Assembly (NCBI RefSeq): GCF_011170125.1
Contig: NZ_BLLN01000005.1
Span: forward strand, 1,736,001-1,800,000
Reading direction: 5' to 3'
Source: Streptomyces diastaticus subsp. diastaticus
Lineage (GTDB): Bacteria > Actinomycetota > Actinomycetes > Streptomycetales > Streptomycetaceae
Length of the DNA: 64,000 nt
Within the stretch, counting starts at the first letter, position 1; each line of letters begins with the position of its first letter. The notes under the pieces are model-generated. The model saw only the letters and a list, made by a program, of their open reading frames with translations, ran no database searches and was not told the DNA's origin. A program made the translations under genes and the position numbers. This document shows, piece by piece, positions 17,147-27,990 of this stretch.

Positions 17147-17543
17147 CGAACCCGACCCGACCTCTCGCCACCGCGTGGACAGGCGCGCAGGCGCCCCGGC
17201 CGGAGCTCGGTCTCTCGGCCAATGGTGGGACATGAGAGGGCCGTGCGAGGTTGTGCGCGGTGCGGGACACGATGTGATCACTGAGGCGTCCGGGCCGGGG
17301 CCGCGCTGCCGGCGCCGGGCGGTGGGACGGTCCGTACGCGTGACGACGGGGTGGACCGGCCGGCGCCGACCCGGTGCGGGCGGCGGAGCGACAGGGCGCG
17401 CCGGAGTGCCCCGGGCCGTACGAGCGACCGGTGCGGGCCCACCGGTCGCGAGGGACGCCGGCCACGGCGGCGGCAGCGTGCGGACCGTCACGTCCAGGCG
17501 CGCCGAGACCTGCCCCACGGCCGGGCCGCCGGCGCCAGGGGTG
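17147..17543. other. Intergenic region
   Basis: These 397 bases lie between the secreted-protein start and the VOC gene stop, both on the minus strand. They should contain the promoter of the secreted protein. I see nothing else supportable. Confidence 0.45.
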
Positions 17544-18074
17544 TCAGCCATGCCTCCCGCCGGGACCGTCGCCGGGCGGGGTGATGCCCATGGCCGCGAG
17601 GTTCCGCGCCTCCTGGCCGGCCGGGTCGAAGGGCTTCGCGGCGGTGAGGACGACCCGTGCGTTCTCGGGGGTGACGACCTCCACGTCGCGGGTGTTCCAG
17701 GGCGTGTCCCGGGGCCCGTCGACCGCGTCCGGGCGCAGCGCGCGGCAGGCCGCGGCGAGGGAGTCGACCTGGTCGAGCACGCCGGAGAAGCTGAAGCTCA
17801 TCGCGGGCGGCTGCTCCGGGACGCTCGGCGCCGCGACCAGCAGCACGTCCTGGAAGGCCCACCGGCGCAGATGCACGAGCGTGCCGGGGACCACGAACAG
17901 CTCGAAGAAGCCGAGACCCCGGGTCCAGAACTCCACCGACGCCGCCAGGTCGGTCGTGGGGACGTTCACGAAGGCGGGCATCCCGTAGATGCCCCGGAAG
18001 GGCTCCGGCGGCACCGCGTCGGGGCCGGGAGCGGGCACGGGACTGATCTCGAACGCGTCGTAGTAGTCGCTCAT
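17544..18074 (-). CDS. VOC-superfamily (glyoxalase/dioxygenase-like) protein
   Basis: This 176-residue protein has the paired beta-alpha-beta-beta-beta modules of the vicinal-oxygen-chelate superfamily. The first module is AFVNVPTTDLAASVEFWTRGLGF followed by VHLRRWAFQDVLLVA, and the second spans SFSGVLDQVDSLAAACRAL to a W-N-T-R-D-V-E-V-V-T-P-E strand. The metal-ligand set is incomplete by eye, so it may be a binding or resistance-like member rather than a lyase. Substrate unknown. Confidence 0.85.
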   Translation of the reverse strand: MSDYYDAFEISPVPAPGPDAVPPEPFRGIYGMPAFVNVPTTDLAASVEFWTRGLGFFELFVVPGTLVHLRRWAFQDVLLVAAPSVPEQPPAMSFSFSGVLDQVDSLAAACRALRPDAVDGPRDTPWNTRDVEVVTPENARVVLTAAKPFDPAGQEARNLAAMGITPPGDGPGGRHG

Positions 18075-18231
18075 GTGCCCCAGCGTCCGGCCTCACGCCG
18101 CGTGAGGGTCAAGCCGGGACCGTGCGCCCCGACGAGCCCGAACCCGGGAAGGTGGTACCCCGGAAAAATGATCGGACGGCCGGAGCGGCTCCGTGCCAGG
18201 CTGGCCCTTATGACGACCTGCCGAAAGGCCC

Positions 18232-18627
18232 GTGCCGCGTAAGCCGCCGGGCAGGGTGCGAGCCGGACTTCCCCGGCCGCGCAGGCCCTACGAGAAGTCA
18301 CCCGTGATCGACGGGCTGTCGGGCGGGACCTCGGCCGAGGTGGCCCGACTGGAGCGCTCGCGGAATTGTCTGTGGCCGGGCGCCGTGGCCGAGGCCGTAC
18401 GCGCCTGGGCCGGGCATGTGAGGTTGCCGAGGGGGCGCACGTGGCCGCACGCCGGGTGCGCCCCCTGTTACTGCTGCCCAGACCCGTGGGAGGCCCGGGA
18501 GTCGCTGGACCGGGTCGCCCGCGCCCTGTCACGGCGCGGGGCGCGCGAACTGCGGCGCGTGGTGGCCCGGCACGACCAGCTCTGGGACCCGGCGCCCGCG
18601 TCGTACCGGGATGAGGGGCCCTGGTGA
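18232..18627 (+). CDS. Small conserved hypothetical protein with Cys-rich centre
   Basis: This 131-residue frame starts at GTG 18232. The region from SGGTSAEVARLERSRN onward looks genuinely coding. It has a C-A-P-C-Y-C-C-P-D-P cluster, a helix SLDRVARALSRRGARELRRVV and an RHDQLWDP ending, a layout I associate with small Streptomyces proteins of unknown function. The clustered cysteines could bind metal. The start is uncertain because no clear ribosome-binding site is visible; a shorter form beginning near 18304 is possible. Confidence 0.55.
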   Translation: MPRKPPGRVRAGLPRPRRPYEKSPVIDGLSGGTSAEVARLERSRNCLWPGAVAEAVRAWAGHVRLPRGRTWPHAGCAPCYCCPDPWEARESLDRVARALSRRGARELRRVVARHDQLWDPAPASYRDEGPW

Positions 18628-18954
18628 GGCGAGGTTTCGCCCCCTTCGGCGCGCACGTCCGCACACTGGCCGCGATCACGTCGCCGAGGCACTGGCCGGC
18701 GGCCTCCGGGAGGGGGTCGCGGCCGGTCACCGGGCCGAGGTGACCGTGCGGAGGCGCCGGAACGGTGAGGGCGGCGCGGCCCGGCGGGACCACGCGGTAC
18801 CCGGCGACGGCACCCGGGGCCGGGGGCCGGCCGTTCTGGGGGCCGAGCGGCTCCGGCCGCCTCGGCGGTCCCTTGCCGAGCACAAGCCCCCTCCGCCGGC
18901 GCTCCGTCGAGGCCGCCCGGCGGACCCGACACCCGGTGGAGGAACTGAGGGGGG
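18628..18954. other. Intergenic region between convergent genes
   Basis: This 327-base gap separates the convergent genes ending at 18627 and 18955. It should contain terminators, but I find no long perfect stem. No coding sequence is supportable. Confidence 0.45.
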
Positions 18955-19380
18955 TCACCTTCCCAAGTGGTGGACGGGCAGAGGACGGAAGGAGCACCAG
19001 ACGCTCTTGCCCGGGTCGCGCTCCCCCACCCCCCAGTCGTCGGCGAGGGCGGAGACCAGGAGCAGGCCCCGGCCGGACTCGGCCTCGTCGCCGGGGGCGC
19101 GGGTCGCGGGGTGCCCGTCGCCACTGTCGTGGACCTCGACGCGTACGCCGCCGTCGTCGGCCCGGAGCACGAAGAGCCGGAAGCCGCGTCCCGGCGGGAC
19201 GCCGTGGAGCAGGGCGTTGGTGGCCAGTTCGCTCACGCAGAGCAAGACGTCGTCGCGGGGCACGCGGGCGTCCCAGTCGTCCAGCACGGCGGCGGTGAAG
19301 TCCCTGGCTGCGGGGACGGATCGGCGCTCGCGGCGGTAGAAGCGCTCGCAGCGCGCGGGGAGTCGGGTTTCGGTTTCCAC
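18955..19380 (-). CDS. RsbW-like ATP-binding (anti-sigma-type) protein
   Basis: This roughly 141-residue GHKL ATPase resembles the anti-sigma/serine-kinase (HATPase_c_2) group common in Streptomyces. It has an N-box (SELATNALLHG), a G1 box (VHDSGDG) and a G2 region (ESGRGLLLVSALADDWG). The GTG at 19380 lies directly after AGGAGG, which is too close for ideal initiation. An in-frame GTG at 19404 is an alternative. The gene is divergent from an XRE/DUF397 pair, a frequent arrangement in the genus. Confidence 0.85.
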   Translation of the reverse strand: METETRLPARCERFYRRERRSVPAARDFTAAVLDDWDARVPRDDVLLCVSELATNALLHGVPPGRGFRLFVLRADDGGVRVEVHDSGDGHPATRAPGDEAESGRGLLLVSALADDWGVGERDPGKSVWCSFRPLPVHHLGR

Positions 19381-19492
19381 CCTCCTAAGGTCACCCAACG
19401 TCACTAGCCTTGTGCAGGGCGTCGACCCGTACAAATCCGTTGTACGGGTCGTGCCGGGTGCGCGACGGGGCGCGTCGGGAGATGGAGTGCGT

Positions 19493-20317
19493 ATGCAGCA
19501 GCGAAAGAAGTCCAGCAAGAAGGTCACGTCGTGGGAAGTGCTCGGCAAACAACTGGCCGAGTTCCGGCGGGTGGCGGGGCTGACCCAGGGGCAACTGGCG
19601 GACCTGGCGAGGGTCGGCGAGGACACGGTCTCCTCCGTCGAGCAGGGCAGACGACGGCTACAGGCCGACTTGGCCGAGCGGCTGGACACGATCCTGGAGA
19701 CCAAACGCGCACTGAGCACAGCGGTGTCGACGATCCCGACGCACGAGCGGTATCCGCTGTTCGCCCAGGACTTCATCGAGCACGAGCAAACGGCCGTCAC
19801 CATCCTCTCGTACGAGAGCCACGTCATCCCCGGCCTGCTGCAAACGTCGGAATACGCACGGACCGTGTTCGGCAACGCGTATCCGCCCTTGACAACGCAG
19901 GGCCTGGAAGAAGCGGTGCAAGCCCGTGTCGACAGGAAGCAGATACTGTCTCGCGATATTCCTCCGATGATGAGCTTCATCATTGAGGAGAGCGTGCTGC
20001 TAAGGCACTTGGGCGACCCGCAGGCGATGTCACAACAGATCCAGCATCTCCGAGACTGCGCCGACCTGCCCTGTCTGAGTCTCCAAGTCATGCCAACGAA
20101 CACTGACGCCCACGCAGGGCTGGCCGGTCCCCTCGTTCTGCTGGAAACGCCGGACCACGACCACCTCGCCTACATCGAGGGACACCACAGGGGCTTCATG
20201 GTGGACGACCAAGATGAGGTCAGTGCGTACCAACAGAAGTATGGGATGCTGCGGGCGCAGGCCCTCTCACCTCAGAAGACAAAGGACCTGCTGAACACAC
20301 TGCTTGGAGTGAAATGA
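19493..20317 (+). CDS. XRE-family regulator with DUF5753-type C-terminal domain
   Basis: This 274-residue protein has an N-terminal helix-turn-helix (LGKQLAEFRRVAGLTQGQLA, then VSSVEQGRRR, about residues 17-60). A larger effector-like domain follows, with the markers ILSYESHVIPGLLQT, YAR and a C-terminal block. Such proteins are nearly always encoded with a small DUF397 protein, as here; the pair has been proposed as regulator and partner. ATG 19493 is preceded by GGAG with five-base spacing; upstream in-frame codons lack a better site. It overlaps the next gene by ATGA. Confidence 0.92.
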   Translation: MQQRKKSSKKVTSWEVLGKQLAEFRRVAGLTQGQLADLARVGEDTVSSVEQGRRRLQADLAERLDTILETKRALSTAVSTIPTHERYPLFAQDFIEHEQTAVTILSYESHVIPGLLQTSEYARTVFGNAYPPLTTQGLEEAVQARVDRKQILSRDIPPMMSFIIEESVLLRHLGDPQAMSQQIQHLRDCADLPCLSLQVMPTNTDAHAGLAGPLVLLETPDHDHLAYIEGHHRGFMVDDQDEVSAYQQKYGMLRAQALSPQKTKDLLNTLLGVK

Positions 20318-20580
20318 CCGGCGCCCCTTCGCTTAGCCAGCCACTCTCTTGGTTCAAGTCCAGCTACAGCAGCGACGCGGGTGGCAACTGCATCGAGGTC
20401 GCCTACGACTGGCGCAAGTCCAGCTACAGCGGGAGCGAGGGCGGCAACTGCGTAGAGGTCGCCGCCCACCCCACCACCGTCCACGTCCGCGACTCCAAGG
20501 TCCCGGCAGGCCCCGTCCTCGACGTCGCCCCCGCCGCCTGGGCGGCGTTCGTACACGCGACCGCCGGTCCACTCGTATGA
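20314..20580 (+). CDS. DUF397 protein with duplicated motif
   Basis: This 88-residue DUF397 protein starts within the ATGA overlap of the preceding regulator. The family signature W-x-K-S-S-Y-S...GGNC-x-E-V-A occurs twice in tandem, at residues 13-30 (WFKSSYSSDAGGNCIEVA) and 33-50 (WRKSSYSGSEGGNCVEVA). The usual V-H-V-R-D-S-K segment follows. Typical members have one copy. Translational coupling implies a fixed ratio with the XRE protein, which it probably modulates. Confidence 0.9.
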   Translation: MTGAPSLSQPLSWFKSSYSSDAGGNCIEVAYDWRKSSYSGSEGGNCVEVAAHPTTVHVRDSKVPAGPVLDVAPAAWAAFVHATAGPLV

Positions 20581-20623
20581 CAACACCGCCGTCCGGCTGA
20601 CCGGTCGGACGGGCGGGTAGTGA

Positions 20624-22945
<2,322 letters not shown>

Positions 22946-22951
22946 GCCGGG

Positions 22952-22986
22952 CCGGGGGCGCCGCTTCGTGCTGCGGGCGCCCCCGG
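22952..22986 (+). terminator. Terminator of the geosmin synthase gene
   Basis: The arms CCGGGGGCGCC (from 22952) and GGGCGCCCCCGG (ending 22986) form a strong stem six bases after the stop codon. Confidence 0.7.
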
Positions 22987-23011
22987 ACTCGTCACCGCTG
23001 AGCCGCCGGGG

Positions 23012-24436
23012 TCAGAAGCCGCCACCGAAGTCGCCGCCTCCACCGCCGAAACCGCCGCCGTCGCCGAAGCCACCGCCGAAGTCGCCGGGGTCGAAGTCGG
23101 AGCCGGAGACGTCGCCGCCCTCGTAACCGCCGCCCGCCCCGCCGTCGCCGAAGCCCTCGGCCGAGCCGTAGTCGGCGGCGTAGGCGGGGGTCATCATCAT
23201 GTGGCCGAGCATCGTGCCGGCGAGCAGGCCCGGCAGCAGGCCGCCACCGAAGTAGCCGCCCGCCCACGGGCCGTACGCCGGACCTGCCTCCCAGTACGGG
23301 CGGCGGCCTCCCCCGTCGGACTCGACGGTGCGGATCTCGGGCGCCTCGCCCTGCTCCAGCCGCGCCTGGTCCGCCGCGCAGACGGGCACCTCTCGGGGCG
23401 CGCCGCCGGCCGGGGCCCAGGTGACGTCGGCGACCGAGAGGCCGTGGCGCGGGTCGAAGAAGCACGGCGAGCGGCGCACGGGCAGTTCGCGGCCATCGCG
23501 GCGGGCGTCGAGCACGGCGAGCGCGAACCGGCCGTCCTCCAGCGCCTTGGTCACCTCCCGCACGTCCTCGGGTTTCCCCGCGTGGTCCATGAGGGACTTG
23601 GCGTTCTCGTACGCGTCGAGGGCGCGCTCGTAGTCGCCGCGCATCTCGTCGGTGGCGCCGGGCTCCGAGGGCCGGAAGTCGAGCCGCTCCAGCTCTTCGC
23701 CGAACGCGGTGATGTCCTCGTCCACCACCACCCGCAGCTTGTCGAGCGCCTCCCGCTGGGCCTGCGCACGCCGGTTCTTGGTACGCCGCGTCAGCGTGTA
23801 GGCGGCACCGCCGACGACCACGGCGGCGATGCCGAGGCCGAGCCAGGTCGAGCCGGGTACGCCTTCGCGGGCGGACCAGGAGGCGGGGGCGCGGCCGCCC
23901 ATGTTCTGGGTGGCGTTGCCGACCAGGCCGGAGAGCTGGTCGGCAGCCGGGGTGGTGCCCTGGAACCGGGACTGGAGGTTCTGGGTGGCCTGCGGGGACA
24001 GGACCGACCGGTCGGCGCGGACGTGCAGGTCGTCACCGATGCGCAGCACGTACAGGCCGGTGATGCCGGTGTCGCCGCGCAGGTCGTTCATCGTCCGGTC
24101 GACGTCGTCGGTGAAGGTGGCGGGGAGGACCGCGACGAAGATCGCCTTGTCGCTCTCCTGGATCTCCTGGGAGAGATCGCGCGCCTGGACGTCGGAGAGC
24201 TGGTCCGAGACGTCCGGGTCCACGAAGACGGGACCCTCGCGCCAGGCCGTGGCGACCTCGGAGACGGTCGCGCGGCCGGGGGCCCGCTCCGGGGCGGCGG
24301 CGACGGCCGGGGAGTGCGCGGACGGCGCGGCCGCGGCGGGCACGGCCGTCGCTCCGGCGGTGCCCAGCACGAGAAGAGGCCCGGACACCATGAGGGCGCC
24401 CCGGCGTACGGACTGGCGGACTGCGGCTCGCCTCAT
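23012..24436 (-). CDS. TPM-domain-like membrane protein with glycine-rich tail
   Basis: This 474-residue protein has a signal peptide (VSGPLLVLGTAGATAVP). A TPM-like extracytoplasmic domain follows (about residues 70-175, with FVDPDVSDQLSDVQ and a VAVLPATF strand), and then a transmembrane helix (about 193-215, STWLGLGIAAVVVGGAAY). The cytoplasmic part has predicted helices and a hydrophobic C-terminal stretch. It ends in a Gly/Asp/Phe-rich tail of GGGFGDGGG-type repeats. Related actinobacterial proteins are of unknown function. Confidence 0.85.
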   Translation of the reverse strand: MRRAAVRQSVRRGALMVSGPLLVLGTAGATAVPAAAAPSAHSPAVAAAPERAPGRATVSEVATAWREGPVFVDPDVSDQLSDVQARDLSQEIQESDKAIFVAVLPATFTDDVDRTMNDLRGDTGITGLYVLRIGDDLHVRADRSVLSPQATQNLQSRFQGTTPAADQLSGLVGNATQNMGGRAPASWSAREGVPGSTWLGLGIAAVVVGGAAYTLTRRTKNRRAQAQREALDKLRVVVDEDITAFGEELERLDFRPSEPGATDEMRGDYERALDAYENAKSLMDHAGKPEDVREVTKALEDGRFALAVLDARRDGRELPVRRSPCFFDPRHGLSVADVTWAPAGGAPREVPVCAADQARLEQGEAPEIRTVESDGGGRRPYWEAGPAYGPWAGGYFGGGLLPGLLAGTMLGHMMMTPAYAADYGSAEGFGDGGAGGGYEGGDVSGSDFDPGDFGGGFGDGGGFGGGGGDFGGGF

Positions 24437-24539
24437 ACCCCCACGCTAACCCGGGTCGGGGCGAAGCGCGTCGGACGGGCGGGCGGGAGGCCCGCGAGGC
24501 GGGGCGGCGGACGCGACCGGGCGGCGGGGCCGGGGAGGG

Positions 24540-24558
24540 CCCCGCCGCCTCGGCGGGG
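24540..24558 (-). terminator. Terminator of cimA
   Basis: The arms CCCCGCCG (24540-24547) and CGGCGGGG (24551-24558) with a three-base loop lie directly after the cimA stop. Confidence 0.5.
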
Positions 24559-24559
24559 A

Positions 24560-26332
24560 CTACTCGACGGGCGCGACGCCGGCCCGGAGCAGGCCGTAGG
24601 TGTAGGCGTCCTCCAGGGCGTGCCAGGAGGCGGCGATGACGTTCTCGGCGACGCCGACCGTGGACCACTCGCCGTCCCCGTCACCGGTGGAGATCAGGAC
24701 CCGGGTGGTGGACTCGGTGCCGGAGCGGCCCTCCAGGATGCGGACCTTGTAGTCCCGCAGTTCGAACTTGGCGAGCTGCGGATAGATCCGCTCCAGGGCG
24801 ACGCGCAGGGCGCGGTCCAGGGCGTTGACGGGGCCGTTGCCCTCGGCGGTGGCGAGGATGCGCTCGCCCTTGGCCCAGAGCTTCACGGTCGCCTCGTTGG
24901 CGTGCGTGCCGTCGGGACGGTCCTCGGTGATCGCCCGCCACGACTCGACGCGGAAGAACCGGGACGGGGCCTCGCCCTCCGCTCCCCCGTGGGCACCGCG
25001 GCGCAGCTCGTCGCGGAGGAGGAGTTCGAAGGAGGCGTCGGCGGCCTCGTAGGAGTAGCCGGCCAGCTCGCGCTCCTTGACCCGCTCCACGACACGGCCG
25101 ACCAGGGCACGGTCCTCGCCGAGGTCGATCCCCAGCTCCTTGCCCTTCAGCTCGATGGAGGCGCGGCCGGCCATGTCGGAGACGAGCATCCGGATGCGGT
25201 TGCCGACCAGCTCCGGGTCGATGTGCTGGTACAGGTCGGGATCGACCTTGATCGCGGAGGCGTGCAGGCCGGCCTTGTGGGCGAAGGCGGAGACGCCGAC
25301 GTAGGGCTGGTGCGTGGAGGGGGTGAGGTTGACGACCTCGGCGATGGCGTGCGAGATGCGGGTCATCTCGGCGAGGGCGCCCTCGGGCAGGACGGTGCGG
25401 CCGTACTTCAGCTCCAGGGCGGCGACGACCGGGAAGAGGTTGGCGTTGCCGACGCGTTCGCCGTAGCCGTTGGCGGTGCACTGGACGTGGGTGGCGCCCG
25501 CGTCGACGGCGGCGAGGGTGTTGGCCACGGCGCAGCCGGTGTCGTCCTGGGCGTGGACGCCGAGGCGTGCACCGGTGTCGGCGAGGACGGTGGCGGTGAC
25601 GGCCTGGATCTGCGCGGGCAGCATCCCGCCGTTGGTGTCGCAGAGGACGACGACATCGGCGCCCGCCTCGCTCGCGGCCCGGACCACCGACTTGGCGTAC
25701 GCCGGGTTGGCGGCGTAGCCGTCGAAGAAGTGCTCGCAGTCGACGAAGACCCGGCGGCCCTGGTCGCGCAGGTACGCCACGGTGTCGCGGACCATGGCGA
25801 GGTTCTCGTCGAGGGTGGTGCGCAGGGCCAGCTCGACGTGGCGGTCGTGCGCCTTGGCGACCAGGGTGACGACCGGGGCACCCGAGTCGAGGAGTGCCTT
25901 GACCTGGAGGTCGTCGGCGGCGCTGCCGCCCGCGCGGCGGGTCGCGCCGAAGGCGACGAGTTGCGCGTTGCGGAAGGTGATCTCCTCGCGGGCGCGGGCG
26001 AAGAACTCGGTGTCGCGCGGGTTCGCCCCGGGCCAGCCGCCCTCGATGAAGCCCACCCCGAAGTCGTCCAGGTGCCGGGCGATCGTCAGCTTGTCGGCGA
26101 CGCTGAGGTTGATGCCCTCGCGCTGGGCGCCGTCGCGGAGCGTGGTGTCGAAGATGTGCAGGGGGCGCGCGACGGCGGCGTCCACGGCGGCGGTGTCCGG
26201 CACGGCGACGTGGGTTCCGGCGGACGCGGGGCGCGCCCCGTCACCGCCTCGTACGTCGCGCGCGACCTGCGGTTCCGTCGCGGCCGACGGGGCGCGGTCA
26301 GCGGGTTCCTCGGGGGTGGCCTGGCTGGTCAT
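24560..26332 (-). CDS. cimA: Citramalate synthase
   Basis: This 590-residue enzyme of the isopropylmalate/citramalate synthase family condenses pyruvate with acetyl-CoA to (R)-citramalate, feeding isoleucine synthesis without threonine. The TIM-barrel opens with DTTLRDGAQREG (about 60). Metal-site motifs HAQDDTGCAVANT and NGYGERVGNANL are present, and a C-terminal LeuA-type regulatory domain binds the feedback amino acid. The first roughly 55 residues are a low-complexity extension. The citramalate rather than isopropylmalate assignment rests on overall resemblance and on an upstream leader peptide rich in Ile. ATG 26332 has AGGAG ten bases upstream. Expression is probably controlled by the attenuator at 26428-26463. 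Confidence 0.92.
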   Translation of the reverse strand: MTSQATPEEPADRAPSAATEPQVARDVRGGDGARPASAGTHVAVPDTAAVDAAVARPLHIFDTTLRDGAQREGINLSVADKLTIARHLDDFGVGFIEGGWPGANPRDTEFFARAREEITFRNAQLVAFGATRRAGGSAADDLQVKALLDSGAPVVTLVAKAHDRHVELALRTTLDENLAMVRDTVAYLRDQGRRVFVDCEHFFDGYAANPAYAKSVVRAASEAGADVVVLCDTNGGMLPAQIQAVTATVLADTGARLGVHAQDDTGCAVANTLAAVDAGATHVQCTANGYGERVGNANLFPVVAALELKYGRTVLPEGALAEMTRISHAIAEVVNLTPSTHQPYVGVSAFAHKAGLHASAIKVDPDLYQHIDPELVGNRIRMLVSDMAGRASIELKGKELGIDLGEDRALVGRVVERVKERELAGYSYEAADASFELLLRDELRRGAHGGAEGEAPSRFFRVESWRAITEDRPDGTHANEATVKLWAKGERILATAEGNGPVNALDRALRVALERIYPQLAKFELRDYKVRILEGRSGTESTTRVLISTGDGDGEWSTVGVAENVIAASWHALEDAYTYGLLRAGVAPVE

Positions 26333-26427
26333 GCGGTGGTGACTCCTGTCGGGTGAGTGGCTCCGGAATGCTTGGCTCCACTTGCCCCCATCCTCTCGTG
26401 CGCCTCGCCGCGGCCCGGTCGGGGCCG

Positions 26428-26463
26428 ACAAACGAAAAGACCCCTCGCGGGTGCGAGAGGTCT
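26428..26463 (-). promoter_or_regulatory. Attenuator (intrinsic terminator) in the cimA leader
   Basis: On the minus strand, AGACCTCTCGC and GCGAGGGGTCT pair over 11 positions (one G-U) around an ACCC loop and are followed by a T-rich stretch (TTTTCGTTTGT). This is an intrinsic terminator between the leader peptide (stop at 26516) and cimA (start 26332). It is unusual here for having a real U-tract. Confidence 0.8.
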
Positions 26464-26515
26464 GCGCGCGGGTCTGGGGCACGGTGGCCGCGTCGCACGT
26501 GGTGGTGCGGGGCGG

Positions 26516-26551
26516 TCACTGCGGACCGGCGCGCCTGCTGCCGATAATCAT
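26516..26551 (-). CDS. cimA leader peptide (MIIGSRRAGPQ)
   Basis: This eleven-codon frame begins with ATG ATT ATC, two successive isoleucine codons including the rare ATT. It ends about 50 bases before a terminator hairpin that precedes cimA. Ile starvation would stall ribosomes at the second and third codons and should favour an antiterminator, so transcription of cimA would rise when isoleucine is short. The reading is by analogy to known actinobacterial attenuators; I have not folded the alternative structures. Confidence 0.75.
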   Translation of the reverse strand: MIIGSRRAGPQ

Positions 26552-27027
26552 GGCGAACGTGGGCACGGGACCAGTCTTCCACAGGGCGCCCGACCTCTGG
26601 TCGCCCGTCTCAGGATGCGAACGCGGCGTCTCCCGTGCGGCGGGTGGAGGGGGCGAAAGGCGCGAGGGCCCGCACAGCGAATCCCACGTCCTTCCCCCTC
26701 TCCCCCTCGTCCGGCTTCCGGTCCGCGCTCGCCTCGTCCCGGGGACTCCGCCCGCGCGGCCGAGAGCCCCCGAAGGCTCCGCCCACGGGTAGGGCGTCAC
26801 CCCCGGTACGAAGACGCCGCGAGGCGTGGGGCCCGTGCCGTCGTCAGGCCAGGGCCCCACGGGGGTTCCCACGAGATCCGTCCCCTGGGGTCCCACGAGG
26901 TCCGCCCCCTGGGCTTCCCGGGAGGTCGGTCGCCACGGGTTCCCGGGGGGGGCCAGTCCCCACAGGTTCCCGGGAGGCCGGCCCACACAGGTCTCGGGAA
27001 GGTCAGTCCCCACAGGCCCCCGGGAGG
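26552..27027. other. Intergenic region upstream of the cimA leader
   Basis: These 476 bases contain most of the tandem-repeat array and the promoter region of the cimA leader. Long frames that cross it on both strands are artefacts of base composition. Confidence 0.5.
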
Positions 27028-27032
27028 TCAGT
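26855..27032. repeat. Seven imperfect tandem repeats of about 25 bp
   Basis: Units start near 26855, 26882, 26906, 26931, 26958, 26983 and 27008. The consensus is close to CCCCACAGGTTCCCGG followed by GAGGTCAGT. The last unit overlaps the stop codon of the coiled-coil gene at 27028, so the array extends from the gene's 3' end into non-coding DNA. Spacing is 24-27 bases with no spacer, so it is not a CRISPR array. Each unit contains a small CCCGGG-type dyad. Confidence 0.75.
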
Positions 27033-27990
27033 CCTCCGCCGCGTCGTCGGCTCCGTCGTCCAGGATGATGCGGATGACCCCGCCCTGGCTGGTGAGGTTG
27101 ACCAGCCGACCGGCCACCCGCTGGTAGTAGGCGGTGGCCATGGCCCAGTCCACCGTGTTCACGGGGGCCTTCTCGATCCTCTCCCACAGCCCGATCAGGG
27201 CGGCCACCAGGGAGCGTCCCGACAGCGAGGTCCGGACGCGTCCGTCCTTGGTCTCCTCGACCTGGAAGGGATGCCGGAAGTGCTGGTGTCCGACGGCGAG
27301 GTCGGCGAACCACTCCCAGGTGTCGCGGTGCGCGAGGAGCTCGGCGGAGGCGAGACCGGCTGCCCGAAGCAGCAGCAGCCCGTGCTCGCCCTCGGGGCCG
27401 AGCCCCGCCTGTCCCGAGCGGCCCGGACCGCAGGGGTGCGGCGCCGCGGGCGCGGCGGCCTGCGGCCCGTCCCCTCGGTAGACGGCCCAGATCGCCGCCT
27501 TCAGGTCGTCGTGGTGCGGCGGGCGCTCGCCGCCGTCGAGGTCTGCCATGTCGTCCCCCCGAGAAATGCCGCCGGCTGCCGGATGCTGTTCGTTCCCACC
27601 GTGGGCGAAGGCGCCCCGCCCGTCCGCCCGGTGAACGGCCTTCGTGCCGCCCGCCCCCGAAGCCGCCTCGGGCTGGGTCGCCCGGTCTCGTTCCGCGAGT
27701 GCGCGGAGGAGCGGAACGACGGCGGACAGCTCGGCCACGCCCTCCCGGATGGCGCGCAGGTCGGCGTTGGCCTCCGTCTGGAGGCGGAGGCCCTGCCGGG
27801 TCTCTCCCCGCAGCCCCTTCAGCTCCCCCTGCGTCTGTTCCAGCGCTTCCTTCCACTGTCCGGTCGCCTCCGTGTGCGACACGGCCAGACCTTGCTGTGA
27901 TTCATGGCACCGCTGCGCGGCCTCCAGTGCCGTTCGCAGCGCTTCCCGTATGCCTGAGAGTTCCTGGAGGACCTCTGGCTTCCACCTCAT
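27028..27990 (-). CDS. Hypothetical protein with N-terminal coiled coil
   Basis: This 320-residue protein is not recognised. Residues 1-100 form a long heptad-like helix (ELSGIREALRTALEAAQRC, EALEQTQGELKGL). A flexible, Gly/Ala/His-rich middle (about 105-185) leads to a folded C-terminal part with LLLLRAAGLASAELLAHRDTW and a helical SLVAALIGLWERI segment. It has no signal peptide or membrane helix. The gene is alone on its transcript, with the repeat array at its 3' end. Role unknown. Confidence 0.75.
   Translation of the reverse strand: MRWKPEVLQELSGIREALRTALEAAQRCHESQQGLAVSHTEATGQWKEALEQTQGELKGLRGETRQGLRLQTEANADLRAIREGVAELSAVVPLLRALAERDRATQPEAASGAGGTKAVHRADGRGAFAHGGNEQHPAAGGISRGDDMADLDGGERPPHHDDLKAAIWAVYRGDGPQAAAPAAPHPCGPGRSGQAGLGPEGEHGLLLLRAAGLASAELLAHRDTWEWFADLAVGHQHFRHPFQVEETKDGRVRTSLSGRSLVAALIGLWERIEKAPVNTVDWAMATAYYQRVAGRLVNLTSQGGVIRIILDDGADDAAED

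Noticed and set aside
23201..26356. Plus-strand frame of 1051 codons opposite the TPM-like gene and cimA
   Set aside because: It spans two real minus-strand genes and consists of Val/Gly/Asp-rich low-complexity sequence.
26855..27032. Tandem repeats as a CRISPR array
   Set aside because: Repeats are contiguous without spacers, are imperfect, and no cas genes are near.
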